NCBI GenBank assembly: GCA_030490835.1 | Contig: CM059971.1 | Location: forward strand, 76,588,224-76,652,223 | Reading direction: 5' to 3' | Source of the DNA: Annona cherimola | Taxonomy: Eukaryota > Streptophyta > Magnoliopsida > Magnoliales > Annonaceae | Length of the DNA stretch: 64,000 nucleotides | Translations under genes and position numbers: made by a program | Shown: one piece after another, positions 22,300-33,930 of the stretch | How the letters are laid out: the number at the start of each line of letters is the position of its first letter | Position numbering within the stretch: the first letter of the stretch is position 1 | Notes under the pieces: generated by a model | Database searches by the model: none | Told to the model about the DNA's origin: nothing | Seen by the model: the letters and a program-made list of their open reading frames with translations, nothing else

Positions 22300-22545
22300 G
22301 ACTAAATGCACCTGAGTGCATTTCATCTATTTTTTTAATACAATTGTTAATTTAAGTATAGTTAACATGTATATTAATTTTTACTATTTTGAATACTTTT
22401 AGATATTTGTTTTTTATTTTTAAAATAAGTGGCATTTTCATAATTTACGAATTACGAAAAATGTCACTCATTTTAAAAAATAAAAAACAAATATCTAAAA
22501 GTCTTCAAAAATGTGAAAATTGATCTACATGTTAAATATTGATAA
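22300..22545. repeat. Hairpin-family repeat, partial
   Basis: The left cap 'tgcacctgagtgcatt' is present. The central palindrome 'agtggcattttcataattta...gaaaaatgtcact' is intact and the right end is missing. Confidence 0.55.
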
Positions 22546-23127
22546 TTGCATTTTTTATTACTTTTTATATCATTTTTTCTTCCATTTAAGTAAAAGGGTT
22601 TATGGGGTAATTCTTTGAAACATATTTTTTTCATCCAAGTATTTTATTACGGGTTATTAAAAATATCTTGGGGCGTTATGGAATTATTGAGGAAGAATTG
22701 CAAATTAGTTGGATGAGTAATATAACAATATTAATGCGATATTCGTATTACATTGATTTGATTGCACACCAGAACATGGATCCGTGCACAAGTTTTGATT
22801 CCTGGTCCAGTATTTTTTTTCATTTCATATATTCGACGGTTAAGATTATTTAAGGAATGATCTGTGCTTGTATTATTAAAATGGATGGCTAATAATATTG
22901 TCATGCATCTCATGAATGGATCGTTGCTGGAACCACTACGCTGCTGATGTCACTTGGTCAATCGATCATCCACCTAGCTATTAATGGCCTGGATCCGCTT
23001 GCAAGATACATGGATCGGCTTAATGGATTAAGTGCTGATCTCTTGCTGTAGAAAATCATATACTCAAGATTGCTGGATCTTCTTTGCTTTGAAAATTGGA
23101 ATTGTTAATTTCTTTGCTGGATCTTCT
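22546..23127. other. L1 target-side flank, unassigned
   Basis: 'ttgctggatcttctt' occurs twice (about 23068 and 23115), the second running into the L1 poly-T. No gene recognised. Confidence 0.35.
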
Positions 23128-26100
23128 TTTTTTTTTTTTTTTTTGATGAAAACGGACGCCCTATCCCCTCTCCTCTACAATCGAAGAGGAGGATGGGATA
23201 GTGGAGTCCATGCAATTTATTGCCAAAAAATTATCTGTACACAGTTTTTCCAAAATAACTTGGGGTGGGTTATTCCACCACACATGAGAACCCGCACCAG
23301 AAAAAGAAACAAAATCAGCTAAAGCATGGGCAACAGCATTCCCCTGCCTTAGCACATGTAGAAGAGAGAAATAAGGAAAAGAAGAGAAAAGGGATTTGAT
23401 TTCCACGATAATTGCCCCAGCCGGTGACAGGATTGGCTCATCCTTCAAGACATAGTTGACCAGAAGCAGAGAATCGGTTTCGAACTGCACATTTTCCAAT
23501 TTTAGCAGAACCGCCCATTTAAGACCCAGGATTAGCGCAGTCGCCTCCATGCAGAGGGGTCCCATAGTGCCACTACGTCTCCATCCTTTGGCTCCCACAA
23601 ATCTTCCATTGGAGTCCCGAATAATGGCGGCGAACCCCAGAGCCTGCATGTCGTCATGTCTCCTTGCATCAACGTTCAATTTGAGGTAGCCCCCTGGTGG
23701 TTTTGTCCATCTGACCACAAGAGGTCTATCCACCAGCCCGTCCAGGATAAGAGATGATGCACTCCGGAATTGCTCAAGGTAGTCGTTGCACCACTCGATG
23801 ATGTTGTTGTAGGTTGGTGGGACCCCCTCCACCCTGAGTTTGTTGCGCATGAACCACACTCGCCAGCAGAAGGTAAGGAAAAGAGCTAGTCTTCCCCGCC
23901 CTCCATTAGAAACCAAGCCACGAAAAACGTCCTGGATGGACCCCAAGGTATGGGTGAATCTGGCTGCACGCAAAAAAACCGGCCTGATGTTGCGACATTC
24001 CAGAAATAGGTGAGTAGCGTCTTCCATCTCCGACCTACAGAACAAACAACATGGGTCAGTCTCAATATTTCTCAACAGTAAGTTTGACTTGGTTGGCAGG
24101 GCATCCTTGAATAATCTCCATCCGAAGATCATGATTTTACTTGGAAGCTTCGTCTTCCAAATGGCCTTGTACACTGGCAAATGTGATTGGTTGGCCGGTG
24201 CCTCATTCAGCATTCTATAGGCAGACTTAACAGAATAAATGCCATTTGGTTCATGAATCCAGTACATCCGGTCCTCCTCGGAAGTGTTGGGTAGGGGAAC
24301 CTGACAAATTAGACTCCATTCGACCGCTCCCACTGCCGCCTCAATGCTCTCCCTGATCCATGAATGCTCGGCATCATTGATAAAGTGGTTGACATTGACG
24401 TCATCCGGGATGCCCCGCGGGAGGGGTCCCACACTGGTCAGCCGGTCCTCCAACCATGCATCCTTAAAGAATTGAACCCGCTTACCATTACCGATGCGCC
24501 ACCTGCATCCAGCCCGAATCAACTCCATAGCCTTCCAAATGCTTTTCCAGGTAAAGGAGTCGGAAGCTCTTGTTTTTGAGCTCCAAATATCACCATGAGG
24601 GAAATATTTTGATTTAAGTACCCTGTAGCATAGAGAGTTTGTTTGTGAGGTGAGGCGCCAGACCTGCTTACCGAGAAGAGCAATATTGAATAAATGTAGT
24701 TCCCTGAATCCCATGCCGCCTGAAAGCTTAGATATGCACATATCCCTCCAGGCCACCCAACACATTTTCCGTTTGTTCTCCTTCTCCCCCCACCAAAATC
24801 TGCTGATCATCCTGTTGATTTCATTGCAAAAAGCTTTCGGAAGCAGAAATATGTTCATCGAGTAAGTCAGTATGGCTTGGGCAACAGCTTTGATGAGAAC
24901 CTCCTTCCCTCCCCAGGAGAGAAGCCTACCCTTCCATCCCTGAATTTTGTTCCAGATACGATGTTTGAGGCCTTTGAACATGTGGTTTTTTGCCTGACCA
25001 AGCCAAACCGGAAGCCCCAAATAGGAATCCAAATTCTGGCCCATAGTTCCAATCAGCTGGAAAAGTTCGCTTCTCACATTACCTCGAACATTTGGACTAA
25101 AATACACGGCAGTCTTGTCAACATTAACGACTTGGCCCGAAGCCTCCGCATATAGATGGAGAGTTTCCATGAGATTCTGAACATCCCGCCTCTCAGCCCT
25201 GGTAAATATAATGGCATCATCTGCAAAAAGCAGGTGGGTGATAGGCGGTCCCCTAGGATTTAGTTTGATACCATTGATTCTCCCACCGATGGCCGCACCT
25301 GTAATGAGAGCAGACAGCCCCTCAGCACATAAGATGAAGAGGTACGGAGATAACGGATCGTCTTGTCGTAAACCCCGCTGAGGTTTGAAGTATCTGGACT
25401 TGAAACCATTAACCTTAACTCTGTAAGTGACTGTTGAGATACAGCCCATGATCCACCTAATCCACACCGGTCCAAAATTCATAGCTTCCATATTCTGCTG
25501 TAAGAAGCCCCACTCCACCCGGTCATACGCCTTGGACATATCAAGTTTAATAGCCATCCCCTGCTTCGCACCTTTCCTTCGTCTCCTCAAGGAATGGATG
25601 ACTTCATATGCAACCAGCATGTTATCAGAAATAAGTCGTTCTGGGATGAAAGCGCTCTGGTGTTCGCTGATGATATCATGGAGGCACAACTTAACTCTAT
25701 TTGCCAGAACTTTAGCCAATATCTTATAAGCTACATTGCAAAGACTGATCGGACGGAAATTGGCCAGAGATTGAGCACCCGCCATTTTCGGAATGAGGGC
25801 GATAGTAGTGGAGTTTTGCTTTTCAACCTGTTTGCATTGTTGCTCGAAGTCCGGTTGTTCCATGAATTGTTTGCACCACTTGAAAACATCATGTCCAACC
25901 GTATGCCAATGTGTTTGAAAAAACCCCGCCGACATACCATCTGGCCCCGGCGCCTTAGTAGGGCTCATCGACTTGATTGCCTTGACAACTTCTTCAAATT
26001 CAAGGGTCCTACACAAAGAGTGATTCTGCTCAGCTGAAATTTTTGAGGAAATCAAAGCATTCAGCCAATCACATCTAGATGGAACAGAAGAGGAAAACAG

Positions 26101-26307
26101 AGAAGAGAAGTGGGCAACAGTCATATCCATCATCTTGTCTTGATCGCAGATCCATTGTCCATTACAGTCCATGAGGCCCTCAATGTTGTTAACCCTTCTT
26201 CGATTTGACGCCATATGGTGGAAAAATTTCGTATTTTTGTCACCCGCGTGAAGCCAATGGGTCTTTGCTCTCTGTCTCCACAATTGTTCCTCATCTTCTT
26301 TGCTTTC
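23128..26307 (-). mobile_element. L1-clade LINE, 5'-truncated, ORF2 open
   Basis: The element starts at the truncation near 26307 and ends in a poly-A tail (poly-T on +, about 23128-23144). It contains the last about 1050 codons of ORF2 without a stop: reverse transcriptase, zinc-finger zf-RVT region and a plant-type RNase H. The apurinic endonuclease and ORF1 are missing, so it could not move by itself. Upstream of the first 5'-truncated codons is a TAA and unrelated AT-rich sequence. A candidate short TSD (ATCTTCTTT-like) is seen at both ends but is not convincing. Two further 3' fragments of related elements occur at 9215-9385 (minus) and 40915-41214 (+). Confidence 0.93.
23161..26283 (-). 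CDS. L1 LINE ORF2 fragment: reverse transcriptase, zinc finger, RNase H
   Basis: The open frame of 1040 residues has no ATG at its head; it begins within coding sequence (codon TTG at 26283, and the frame is open further upstream to a TAA near 26310). Landmarks: KLDMSKAYDRVEW (catalytic Asp 248), GLRQDDPLSPYLF (about 304-316), LLFADDAIIF (Asp 355, 356), zinc knuckle CCLFC..H....C (745-763), RNase H acidic residues Asp 872, Glu 913, Asp 937 and the VLRQGNAVAHALADF end with Asp 990. Conserved Gly in the QGDPLSP motif is Asp here, and the RNase H VDGA is VDAR. An uninterrupted frame of this size suggests recent insertion. It is retrotransposon coding sequence, not a host gene. Confidence 0.93.
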   Translation of the reverse strand: MWRQRAKTHWLHAGDKNTKFFHHMASNRRRVNNIEGLMDCNGQWICDQDKMMDMTVAHFSSLFSSSVPSRCDWLNALISSKISAEQNHSLCRTLEFEEVVKAIKSMSPTKAPGPDGMSAGFFQTHWHTVGHDVFKWCKQFMEQPDFEQQCKQVEKQNSTTIALIPKMAGAQSLANFRPISLCNVAYKILAKVLANRVKLCLHDIISEHQSAFIPERLISDNMLVAYEVIHSLRRRRKGAKQGMAIKLDMSKAYDRVEWGFLQQNMEAMNFGPVWIRWIMGCISTVTYRVKVNGFKSRYFKPQRGLRQDDPLSPYLFILCAEGLSALITGAAIGGRINGIKLNPRGPPITHLLFADDAIIFTRAERRDVQNLMETLHLYAEASGQVVNVDKTAVYFSPNVRGNVRSELFQLIGTMGQNLDSYLGLPVWLGQAKNHMFKGLKHRIWNKIQGWKGRLLSWGGKEVLIKAVAQAILTYSMNIFLLPKAFCNEINRMISRFWWGEKENKRKMCWVAWRDMCISKLSGGMGFRELHLFNIALLGKQVWRLTSQTNSLCYRVLKSKYFPHGDIWSSKTRASDSFTWKSIWKAMELIRAGCRWRIGNGKRVQFFKDAWLEDRLTSVGPLPRGIPDDVNVNHFINDAEHSWIRESIEAAVGAVEWSLICQVPLPNTSEEDRMYWIHEPNGIYSVKSAYRMLNEAPANQSHLPVYKAIWKTKLPSKIMIFGWRLFKDALPTKSNLLLRNIETDPCCLFCRSEMEDATHLFLECRNIRPVFLRAARFTHTLGSIQDVFRGLVSNGGRGRLALFLTFCWRVWFMRNKLRVEGVPPTYNNIIEWCNDYLEQFRSASSLILDGLVDRPLVVRWTKPPGGYLKLNVDARRHDDMQALGFAAIIRDSNGRFVGAKGWRRSGTMGPLCMEATALILGLKWAVLLKLENVQFETDSLLLVNYVLKDEPILSPAGAIIVEIKSLFSSFPYFSLLHVLRQGNAVAHALADFVSFSGAGSHVWWNNPPQVILEKLCTDNFLAINCMDSTIPSSSSIVEERG

Positions 26308-26480
26308 TTAATTTTAGATTTTTATTTTCTTTGGTTTCAGTTGAATTTTATTTATGGTTATTGCAGTCGGAGGAGATTTTCTTCGTGCAAGTCATCCAGA
26401 GTTGTTTTCTTATGCTTTCTTAACTTTAGATTTTTATTTTCTTTGGTTTCAATTAAATTTTATTTACGATTATTGCACTT
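26303..26480 (+). repeat. Imperfect tandem duplication at the L1 5' junction
   Basis: 'gctttcttaa.tttagatttttattttctttggtttca.tt.aattttattta.g.ttattgca' occurs at about 26303-26367 and 26412-26477, about 110 bp apart. It begins right where the L1 is truncated. Confidence 0.75.
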
Positions 26481-26689
26481 TAATTCTTAGTTCTTAGTTA
26501 TAATTTTATTTTGGACAATTTAGTCTAATAAAATTTTCTTTTCCAAATAATTCAAACTTTCATTGCCTCTTTGTGGATTGGACTTGTCTCATCATTATTT
26601 TACGCTATAATTAGTTGTTAATTTTAATATGATTCGTTATAATTTAAGATTAGTGATCATGGGGGTCCAACGACACACCTGTGATTGTA

Positions 26690-26790
26690 CACCGACTATA
26701 CCTAGATTAACATTTATATAACAAAACTTTCAAAAAAAAATACAAGAAAACGGGTTTTTGCACTCGAGTGCACTGTATCATGATCTTGTA
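26690..26790. repeat. Hairpin-family repeat, right-end fragment
   Basis: 'ctagattaacatttatataaca' is followed by 'tttgcactcgagtgcactg' and 'atcatgatc', matching the outer third of family members. The rest is absent. Confidence 0.5.
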
Positions 26791-27214
26791 AAATCTCTCC
26801 CAAGAATGTCCATTCCACTAAACTTTGCTCTTTGGTAATTCTAAATATTAAAAAATGAAAACAGGCTATAAAGCTATGTTTTCATTTTAAGAAATAAAAA
26901 AATAGGTATGAATTTAAAAGTAGGTGTGCTTTTGAGTCTATTATCTTATAACTTTTGGTGTTTAAAAATATTATGAAAAAGGGAACAAAGTGTTATGGAT
27001 GTCATGGGTAGGGTGGATTTTGCCAAGAAAGTGTTTAAGACAAAGCCATTGGAAAGATTAAGTTCTTAAGGTATAAGTGAAGCCATTTTATGTAATTTCC
27101 TCAATTTAAAAGATATGAATGATGGATATAAAATTTAATTTTTTGTTATATTTAACATCGCTTATTAGCTACAAGATCAAGTTTTATCTAAATCAAGTAT
27201 GTGCATTCAAAAAT

Positions 27215-27555
27215 GAATGTATTTGTGCATAAATTAAGAAAAATTATTCACATATATATTAAAATGTAATGACACTTTATAGAATCATTTATCCACGTAA
27301 TAGTGATATTTTAAATGAAAAAGCGGTTGAAAAATTATTTTTAAATTGCTATTTAGCATTAAAATATTTTATTGTTTTGATTTGCAGATGGATCTCGTGC
27401 ATAATAATTTTAAATAAATAAGAAAGTTTACATGATAATATAAATGATGCTAAAAAAAATTGATTGAGTAAATTTTATTTCAACTATCCAAATATTAAAA
27501 ATGAAAGAAGTTACAACTTACATAGAAGAGAGGTTACATAGAAGCATAATTAAGT
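27215..27555 (+). repeat. AT-rich dispersed repeat, full-length copy
   Basis: 'ttcacatatatattaaaatgtaatgacactttatagaatcatttatccacgtaatag' through 'catagaagagaggttacatagaagc' in the same order as 46960-47265. Confidence 0.6.
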
Positions 27556-28239
27556 AAAAATTATTTATCAAAAAGAAGGTTATTTGCAAAATTAAGATTC
27601 TTGAGCCTATTCATAGTGGTGATGGAATGTGATGTGAAACAGGACAAGGAGGCAGGAAAAAATAGAAAAAGTTTATTAATAATAACAAAAATTGTGTGGA
27701 AAATAAGAAATAGATTGACACATTACAAAAAATTTTATTTTACGCAACAATTCTTATACGAAAAAATATTATTTTTTATATATAACATCATAAAAATAAT
27801 ATTTTTGCTAGATATAAATATTATAATGCCATAGATGAGAAATTGTTGCGTATAATATATAGTTATATGACACAGATTTTTCTCAAATTTTTGTTGCAAT
27901 TAACTACATGCCACAAGGCGCCACAGAGTTATTACCTCAGTGGTCACAGACTTGTTCCATTGTGTGGATGTATTTGGTTTGAAGTCTGCCATTTGCATAT
28001 GGAGATAACTTAGTGGTGGACTTTATTCTCCTCGAATTTCTGTGGGAGCATCCACCATGTGGGTATTTAGGAATTATTATTATGAAAAATTAAATTATTG
28101 GTTAAATATTTATAGAATATTAGTAGAAAAATTCTAAGAATACCTTAGAGCCTGATGTTACAAATTCTAAGAATATCTTAGAGTCTGATTGTAATATCAT
28201 CTCTTATCCAATCTTCTAGTATGACTCTATTTCTTTCCT
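27556..28239. other. Unassigned, before the decayed Copia
   Basis: 'ttctaagaata.cttagag' is repeated near 28133 and 28165. The gag and 5' LTR of the Copia would be expected here but are not recognisable. Confidence 0.35.
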
Positions 28240-30949
28240 CTTACAAAGGTAAATGGGTAATAGACTCTTGTGCCACTGATCACATGAGTAGTAATGTTTA
28301 GCACTTGACTGATATAGAGTCTTAGTCTACATTATCTCCAATTACTGTTGCCAATGGACAAAAAATTCCTATTTAAGGAGTTGTAAACACTTAACTATTC
28401 TCATCAACTTCTAATGCTCTATTTGTTCTATCATTAACATCCAGCTTACTATCAATCAATAAGATTATTAATGACTTGAATTGCAATGTTATTTCTCTCT
28501 TAACTCTGTGGTTTTTCAGGAGAGGAATACAGGTAAAAAAATTGGTAAAAGAAGACTCAGCCAAGAACTTTATGTATTGGATAAACCACAACACATCTTT
28601 ACTACAGAGAATAAAGCAGACCCCTCCCTATTATGGCATAAGAGGACTAGACATCCCTCTAATCAAATCCTAGATACTTTGGATCCTTCTCTTAAAATCA
28701 ATAATTATAACACCTGTCATTTTTCTAAACAGCATTGATTGTCCTTTCCAAAGCATTCCAACTTCTCAAACTAGTTCTTTGAACTAATTTACTCCAATGT
28801 GTGGGGTCCAGCTCCCGTCAACTCCCAAGATGGTTATAAATACTTTGTTACTTTCATTGATGATAAGTCTTACTCTACTGGGATATATTTATTAAAATCC
28901 AAAAAGTGACATCTTAAAGGTTTTTCAAGATTACCATAAAATGATTTTGACTTAGTTTAATGCTTCGTTAAAGGTATTAAGAACTGACAATGTCATGGAG
29001 TATGTCAATTCTACCTTTTCTTCTTACCTTAAAGCTTACGACATTATTTATCAAACCTCTTATGTTAGTACGCCTTAGCAAAATGGAATTGCTGAAAAAA
29101 AAAATAGATATATTCTTAAAGTAACCTGAGGTTTACTTTTTCAAATGAATGTTCTTAAATGTTATTGGTCTGATGTTGTTCGTACTAGATATTACCTCAT
29201 TAATCGTCTACCCGGCCGCATTTTAAACTTCAAATCCCTCTTAGAAATCTTGCAAAGCAAAAAACCTAATCTTTTTCATCTTCGTGTGTTTGGTTACATA
29301 TGTTATGTTTATATACAAAATAACGGAAAACTTATTTTTTCATGGCTAAAAATGCATTTTTCTTGGTTATTCCTCTACTAAAAAAAGGATATAAATGTTA
29401 TGCTCCAGATCTTCGTAAATTATTTATTTTTCGAGATGTTTCATTTATTGAAAATGCTTTTTTCAAACTATGGATCAAATCTAGAGGAAGCTCAATCACA
29501 AAGAATTTGCTCCTACATCTCTTGCAACTAGAGAATTTCTTGCAAATGATGAAGGTAACGAATATACGAGCGTAGTTCCTCATGAAGACCTTGAAGACCT
29601 CATGACCCTTCCTCGCGGGTAATCACATATTTCAAAATCTCCTTCCAAACTTCAAGATTTTTATACTTATCATATCGTTGCCTTCCCTATTCAAGAATTT
29701 ATCTGCTATGATAACATTTCAGCTGATTATTCTACCTTTTTAGCTAATATTGATTCTCAGAATGAGCCAACCAATTTTCAAGAAGCAATTAGCATACCTA
29801 AGTGGAGAAAGGCTATGGATGAGGAATTCAAAGCACTTGGTAAAAATAATATATGGAATATTGTAAAATTATCGCAATAAAAAAGACCAGTTAGTTGAAA
29901 ATGGGTTTATAAAATTAAATATAAGGAATATGACTCTATTGAAAAATATAAGGTTAGACTTGTGGCAAAAGGATTCACTCAAACCCATGGTATTAATTAC
30001 AAGGAGACTTTTGCACCTATAATAAAAATGAATACCGTTAAAATTTTAATGTCTCTAGTAGTTAATTGAGGATGGTCATTATTTCAAATGGATGTCAAAA
30101 ATGCCTTCTTGCAGGGAGACCTAGAAAAAGAAGTGTACATGAATCTTCCACCTAGACAATAGTTAGAAGGTAAAGAGCAGCTGGTATATCAACGAAATAA
30201 AGTAATATATGGTTTGAAACAATCACCCAGGGCATGGTATAGTAAACTCATCATTGCTCTTGAATGGTTTGGCTTTATTAAATATGTCTCTAGTTTGTCA
30301 ATGTTTGTGTAAAGAAGAAATTTCGGAATTATGGTCATTCTGATTTATGTTAATGATATAATTATCACAAGGAGTGACAAGGATGGCATTTTAGACCTTC
30401 AAAGCTATTTTAACAAAAAAATTGATATGAAGGACCTTGGTAAGTTGAAATACTTCTTAGCTATCGAAGTTGCCCATTCTAAGAAAGGATTATTCCTATG
30501 TCAAAGAAAATATACATTTGATCTTCTCAGAGAAACTGAAAAGTTGGGTGCCAAACCAGTCGATATTCCTATTGACTATACTATTAATTTTCCAAAATAA
30601 GTGAATCTTTAAAGAATCCTGAAAGGTTCCAAATACTAGTAGGACGATTGATATATCTCACCAGACCAAATATTGTACATGCAGTTAATTTGTTAGTAAG
30701 TTTATGTGTTCCCCTACTTGAAACATATGAAAATTATGAATCGAATTCTCCGTTATCTAAAGTCTTGTTTGGGAAAAGGAATTTGAATAAAACCACATAA
30801 TCATACTGATGTTTCTTTTCATGTTGAGGTTCTTGGATATGCAGATGCAGATTGGACATCCTCACTAAAGCTCTACTAAGAAGCAACTTTGAAGGGATAT
30901 CAAAGAAAATGAGTATCATTGATATTTATTCTCCATCTTGAGGGGGAGT
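28240..30949 (+). mobile_element. Decayed Ty1/Copia retrotransposon, internal region
   Basis: Fragments of the pol polyprotein follow in order, separated by stops and frameshifts: protease WVIDSCATDHMSS near 28255 (the usual DSGATDH has Cys for Gly); the GAG-pre-integrase motif LLWHKRTRHPSN near 28630; integrase core SNVWGPAPVNSQDGYKYFVT and FIDDKS near 28790-28870; [79 protein letters not shown] near 30345; and RNase H YADADWTSS near 30840. The RT active site YVDD is YVND, which would be inactive. The gag region and 5' LTR are not seen. Confidence 0.88.
30331..30600 (+). CDS. Copia reverse transcriptase fragment (YVND active site)
   Basis: This is the longest open piece of the decayed Copia: MVILIYVNDIIITRSDKDG, MKDLGKLKYFLAIEVAHSKK, GLFLCQRKYTFDLL and GAKPVDIPIDYT. 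It is the palm/thumb part of Ty1/Copia RT. The first catalytic Asp of YVDD is Asn. It is continuous with fragments upstream (30100-30300) only by reading through stops. It is not expected to be functional. Confidence 0.85.
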   Translation: MVILIYVNDIIITRSDKDGILDLQSYFNKKIDMKDLGKLKYFLAIEVAHSKKGLFLCQRKYTFDLLRETEKLGAKPVDIPIDYTINFPK

Positions 30950-31230
30950 GTTGTCAAATAAATTGGTGAAAACGGTGCAATAAATGGTTGTAATACGGTG
31001 TTGCGCATGGCTGAATTTAGCATTTGATCATTAATGAAAAATCTTTGTATCAAATATTTTTCCCTCTATAATATTTTATAAATAGTGGAACAAAGGTAAC
31101 TCGACATATGATTGAGTGGGTTACCCTGTGGAGTAGGGTATTCGTGTTGGTCCCAAGTTTATGTTAAAATCTAAGAGATGAGAGATGAATTGTAAACCCC
31201 TTTGTTAATTAATCCCATATGTAAAACATG
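30941..31230 (+). repeat. Copia polypurine tract and 3' LTR start
   Basis: GAGGGGGAG (30941-30949) is the polypurine tract and TGTTGTCAAAT at 30950 starts the 3' LTR. A TATA-like TTTTATAAATAG lies near 31072. The LTR end is not certain, since no second copy is present for comparison; I place it somewhere before 31230. Confidence 0.55.
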
Positions 31231-32600
31231 CTAGGAGATAGAATGAGAGGGTGCGAATAAAATATAAAATGTATGCAACCAAACCACACAAAAGACAATA
31301 GTATATAATGGTTCGGGCAACCTTTCCTACTTCACTCTTTTAAGCACACACCTCTTGTGTCTTGGGTTCTACTATTGTATATTCAATACCATTTAGAGCA
31401 TCCCCTCTCTTCTAAATTTTAGCTCTAGGGAGCATATACAACAATTATTTATTGGTGAGATCAACTCCAACCAACCAAGTCTAATTCGTTTGTGAGACAA
31501 ATTCAAACCAATCAAGTAAAACCCATTAGTGAAACAAACTCAACCAATCCTCTATTTTATTTCTTCTTAAATTTGATCTCCAACACCAATCCAAGAATCC
31601 AAGATAACAACCCAAAATAAAATAGACGAAAGAAAATTTGCACTTTACTAATCAATATGTTCCGGAAGCTCCTTGTTATATGAAGAAAATGACATTGTAA
31701 GCTCACTTGAAGTTGTAGTACTTAAAGCTTCAAAATTTGTTTAAATGATATCAACACTTTTGAATATTGGAAGGTATAAGATCAACTTGTGTTTTCAACT
31801 TTCTTCATGTTCATACTTCAATGATATTAATAGAGGAGAAGAAAATCTAGACATTGGAGCAGTGACTAGCATGTATTTAATACCCTAAGTTCGAATTTTT
31901 GACCGTTATAACTTGAAATCACAAGTGAAGTTGACTTGGGTTGTAACTTCACTTTGGTTAGAACTTTTTGTTTACATGTTGTTCACTTTTTTCCCTTTGA
32001 AGTTGCATGCGAAGTCGCCTGGGATTGAGACTTTACCCAAGTCACAAGTGAAGTCGACTTGGGTTGAGATTTCACTTTATTGTTTCTTCAAAGTTGAAAG
32101 CGAAATTAACTTGAGCTGAGACTTCACCTAAGTCGCAAGTGAAGTTGTAGGAAAAGTCGACTTGAGTTGAGACTTCACTGAAGTAATTGGTGAAGTTAAC
32201 TTGGGCCGAGACTTCATTGAAATCGACTTGGGTTGAAACTTCACTTTGTCGAACTTGCTATATATGAATTTGAGCTCTTGAAACTTAAATTATTTTTCAT
32301 TTTCATCTTTATATATATAACTGAAGACAAAATATCTGCACACACTTACACGTATTTATTAGATCTCTTTTAATGATATTTCAATGATTTATTAATCATC
32401 AAAATCAAATTAATCTTTTTTAAAGAAATCATATGATCAAACATTTGAACCACATAAATCTCGTCTCTTGCTCTTATTTCGCTGTATGATTTTTCTCTAT
32501 CTTCTCAACAACACCATAAATAATTGCTCCTAGATAAATCTCAATCGATTTCTGTATTGGAAACAAAGACTTTTTTCGCAACTGCTAGTTTTTCATAGTC
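31231..32600. other. Unassigned, includes the minisatellite
   Basis: 'aatggttcgggcaacctttcc' near 31308 is a phrase seen in plant LTRs, but no ends were found. No coding. Confidence 0.3.
31910..32250 (+). repeat. Degenerate minisatellite, about seven units
   Basis: The motif 'aagt(c/t)gacttgggttgaga' plus 'cttcact' recurs about seven times, near 31927, 32010, 32048, 32105, 32153, 32196 and 32220, with variable linkers. GC content is higher than in the surroundings. Function unknown; no long open frame. Confidence 0.75.
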
Positions 32601-33657
32601 ATCATAAACTACAACAATCTCCTTCGCTATAGTTTGCATCATCCTCACCTTGGCATCTTAAAAAAAAAAATGGTTCCCATTGCCTTGCATGATGATGATA
32701 CTATTATTGACTATTGGTTTCTTGCCAATGACCTTTCCTTCTCGATCGACATATCAGATGTGACCATGGGATCCCTGTTATACTCGTTACCTATCGCGCC
32801 TAACTTGTGGCCCAAATCTTCTTTGCATAGGTGGTGGAGATGACTTTTTTAGGCTGTCTTCCATAGCTGTGTTGGCCTCCCTTGTCAAGATTTTCAAAAA
32901 GTGAACTATGAATCTAGTTTTCCTCTCCAAATTAGCATAGGATAGCTTTGTAAAATCTCCTCCAGGTACTTACCTATCGATTCCTATGAAACACATAAAA
33001 CCACTTGAGCGCCTCCCTTTCCAAGTGATTGTAGGCGGTCAACACTCTTTCTTCTTTCAAAGTATTATTCATCTTGAAAAAGATCTATGCTCTAAGTAGC
33101 CAAAAACTTGGGTTTCCTGATGAAAAATTTGGAAAATCGAGGTAAGGCTGAAAAAGTGAGGTATCCTATTTCCTTACTCTATTTTGATTATTTTGATTTC
33201 GACATTCTCCATGACTCACCTGCCTCTCCTCCACTTGCTTAGGATGAGACCACTGATGCTCCTTTCGATCACCTTGCTTGCCTTTCCTGCTCGAATATCA
33301 CCTTCCCTAGTTCAGTCCCTCATCATTCGAGGACGAATCCTCCTCTGATGAAAAGATGTCACAACTCCCCAACGATGAACTATACTTCTGATGTTTATGT
33401 CTACGAGAGTTAAAGAGCATTTTCGTACCTATTTGAAGGTCCCAGATTTGTTGAGCCACGTTTGACACTCCTTCTTCAAGGATGAAACTCGCAGTTCAGA
33501 TCGATGACCTCCTTGTTGACTCAAGGAGCTAAAGTCCCTGCCCATCGTCGCATGATGTTGCCCATCATCCGCCGACCATCTATCTGTTATAAAAGAAGTC
33601 CGGTGTGCTCATTACTTGCGTCGCGTCCATGCTTGGATCTCTACGCTCTGATACCTT
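32600..33657 (-). mobile_element. Ty3/Gypsy retrotransposon 5' remnant: primer site and decayed gag
   Basis: Reading minus from the LTR: GGTATCAGAGC (complement of 33645-33655) is the initiator tRNA-Met primer site. Further on, decayed gag sequence includes 'ETQVFGYLEHRSF' and ALKWFYVFHRNR-like text near 33010-33110, resembling retrotransposon gag (AERFF....TP.E.RV..A..H.EG.AL.WF). Stops are frequent. Nothing of pol is seen to the left of 32600. Confidence 0.65.
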
Positions 33658-33930
33658 TGTTACGAATTTGCCCGAACTGCAAATTCACCATAAGATTTAT
33701 TCCTATCAATCTCTTAATAAGATCCAATAGGGTACCTCTTACGGAGGGAACATTTTTGAGTTCTTGAAAATACAAGAAAGATTATGAAATTCACAGACCC
33801 ACAAATGAAGATAAGCATTCCTCTATTTATAGATCTACCGTGTCCAACGCACACAACTGACTCTTTATTACTAACAGACTGCTCATATGTACTTGCCAGC
33901 TACTCACGGGTCATCAACCTATCCTGCCCA
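33658..33930 (-). repeat. Gypsy 5' LTR (273 bp)
   Basis: On the minus strand it runs TGGGCAGGATAGG...AATTCGTAACA, ending at the primer-binding site. A TATA-like TCTATAAATAGAGG lies inside (complement of about 33826-33840). No second LTR is seen to the left, so the element is truncated. The outer end abuts the ammonium-transporter pseudogene. Confidence 0.65.

Noticed and set aside
23161..26283. A large intact host protein gene
   Set aside because: RT, zf-RVT and RNase H motifs and a poly-A tail show L1 ORF2; there is no ATG at the head of the frame.
28240..30949. An active Copia element
   Set aside because: Many stops and frameshifts, YVND in place of YVDD, and no gag or 5' LTR.
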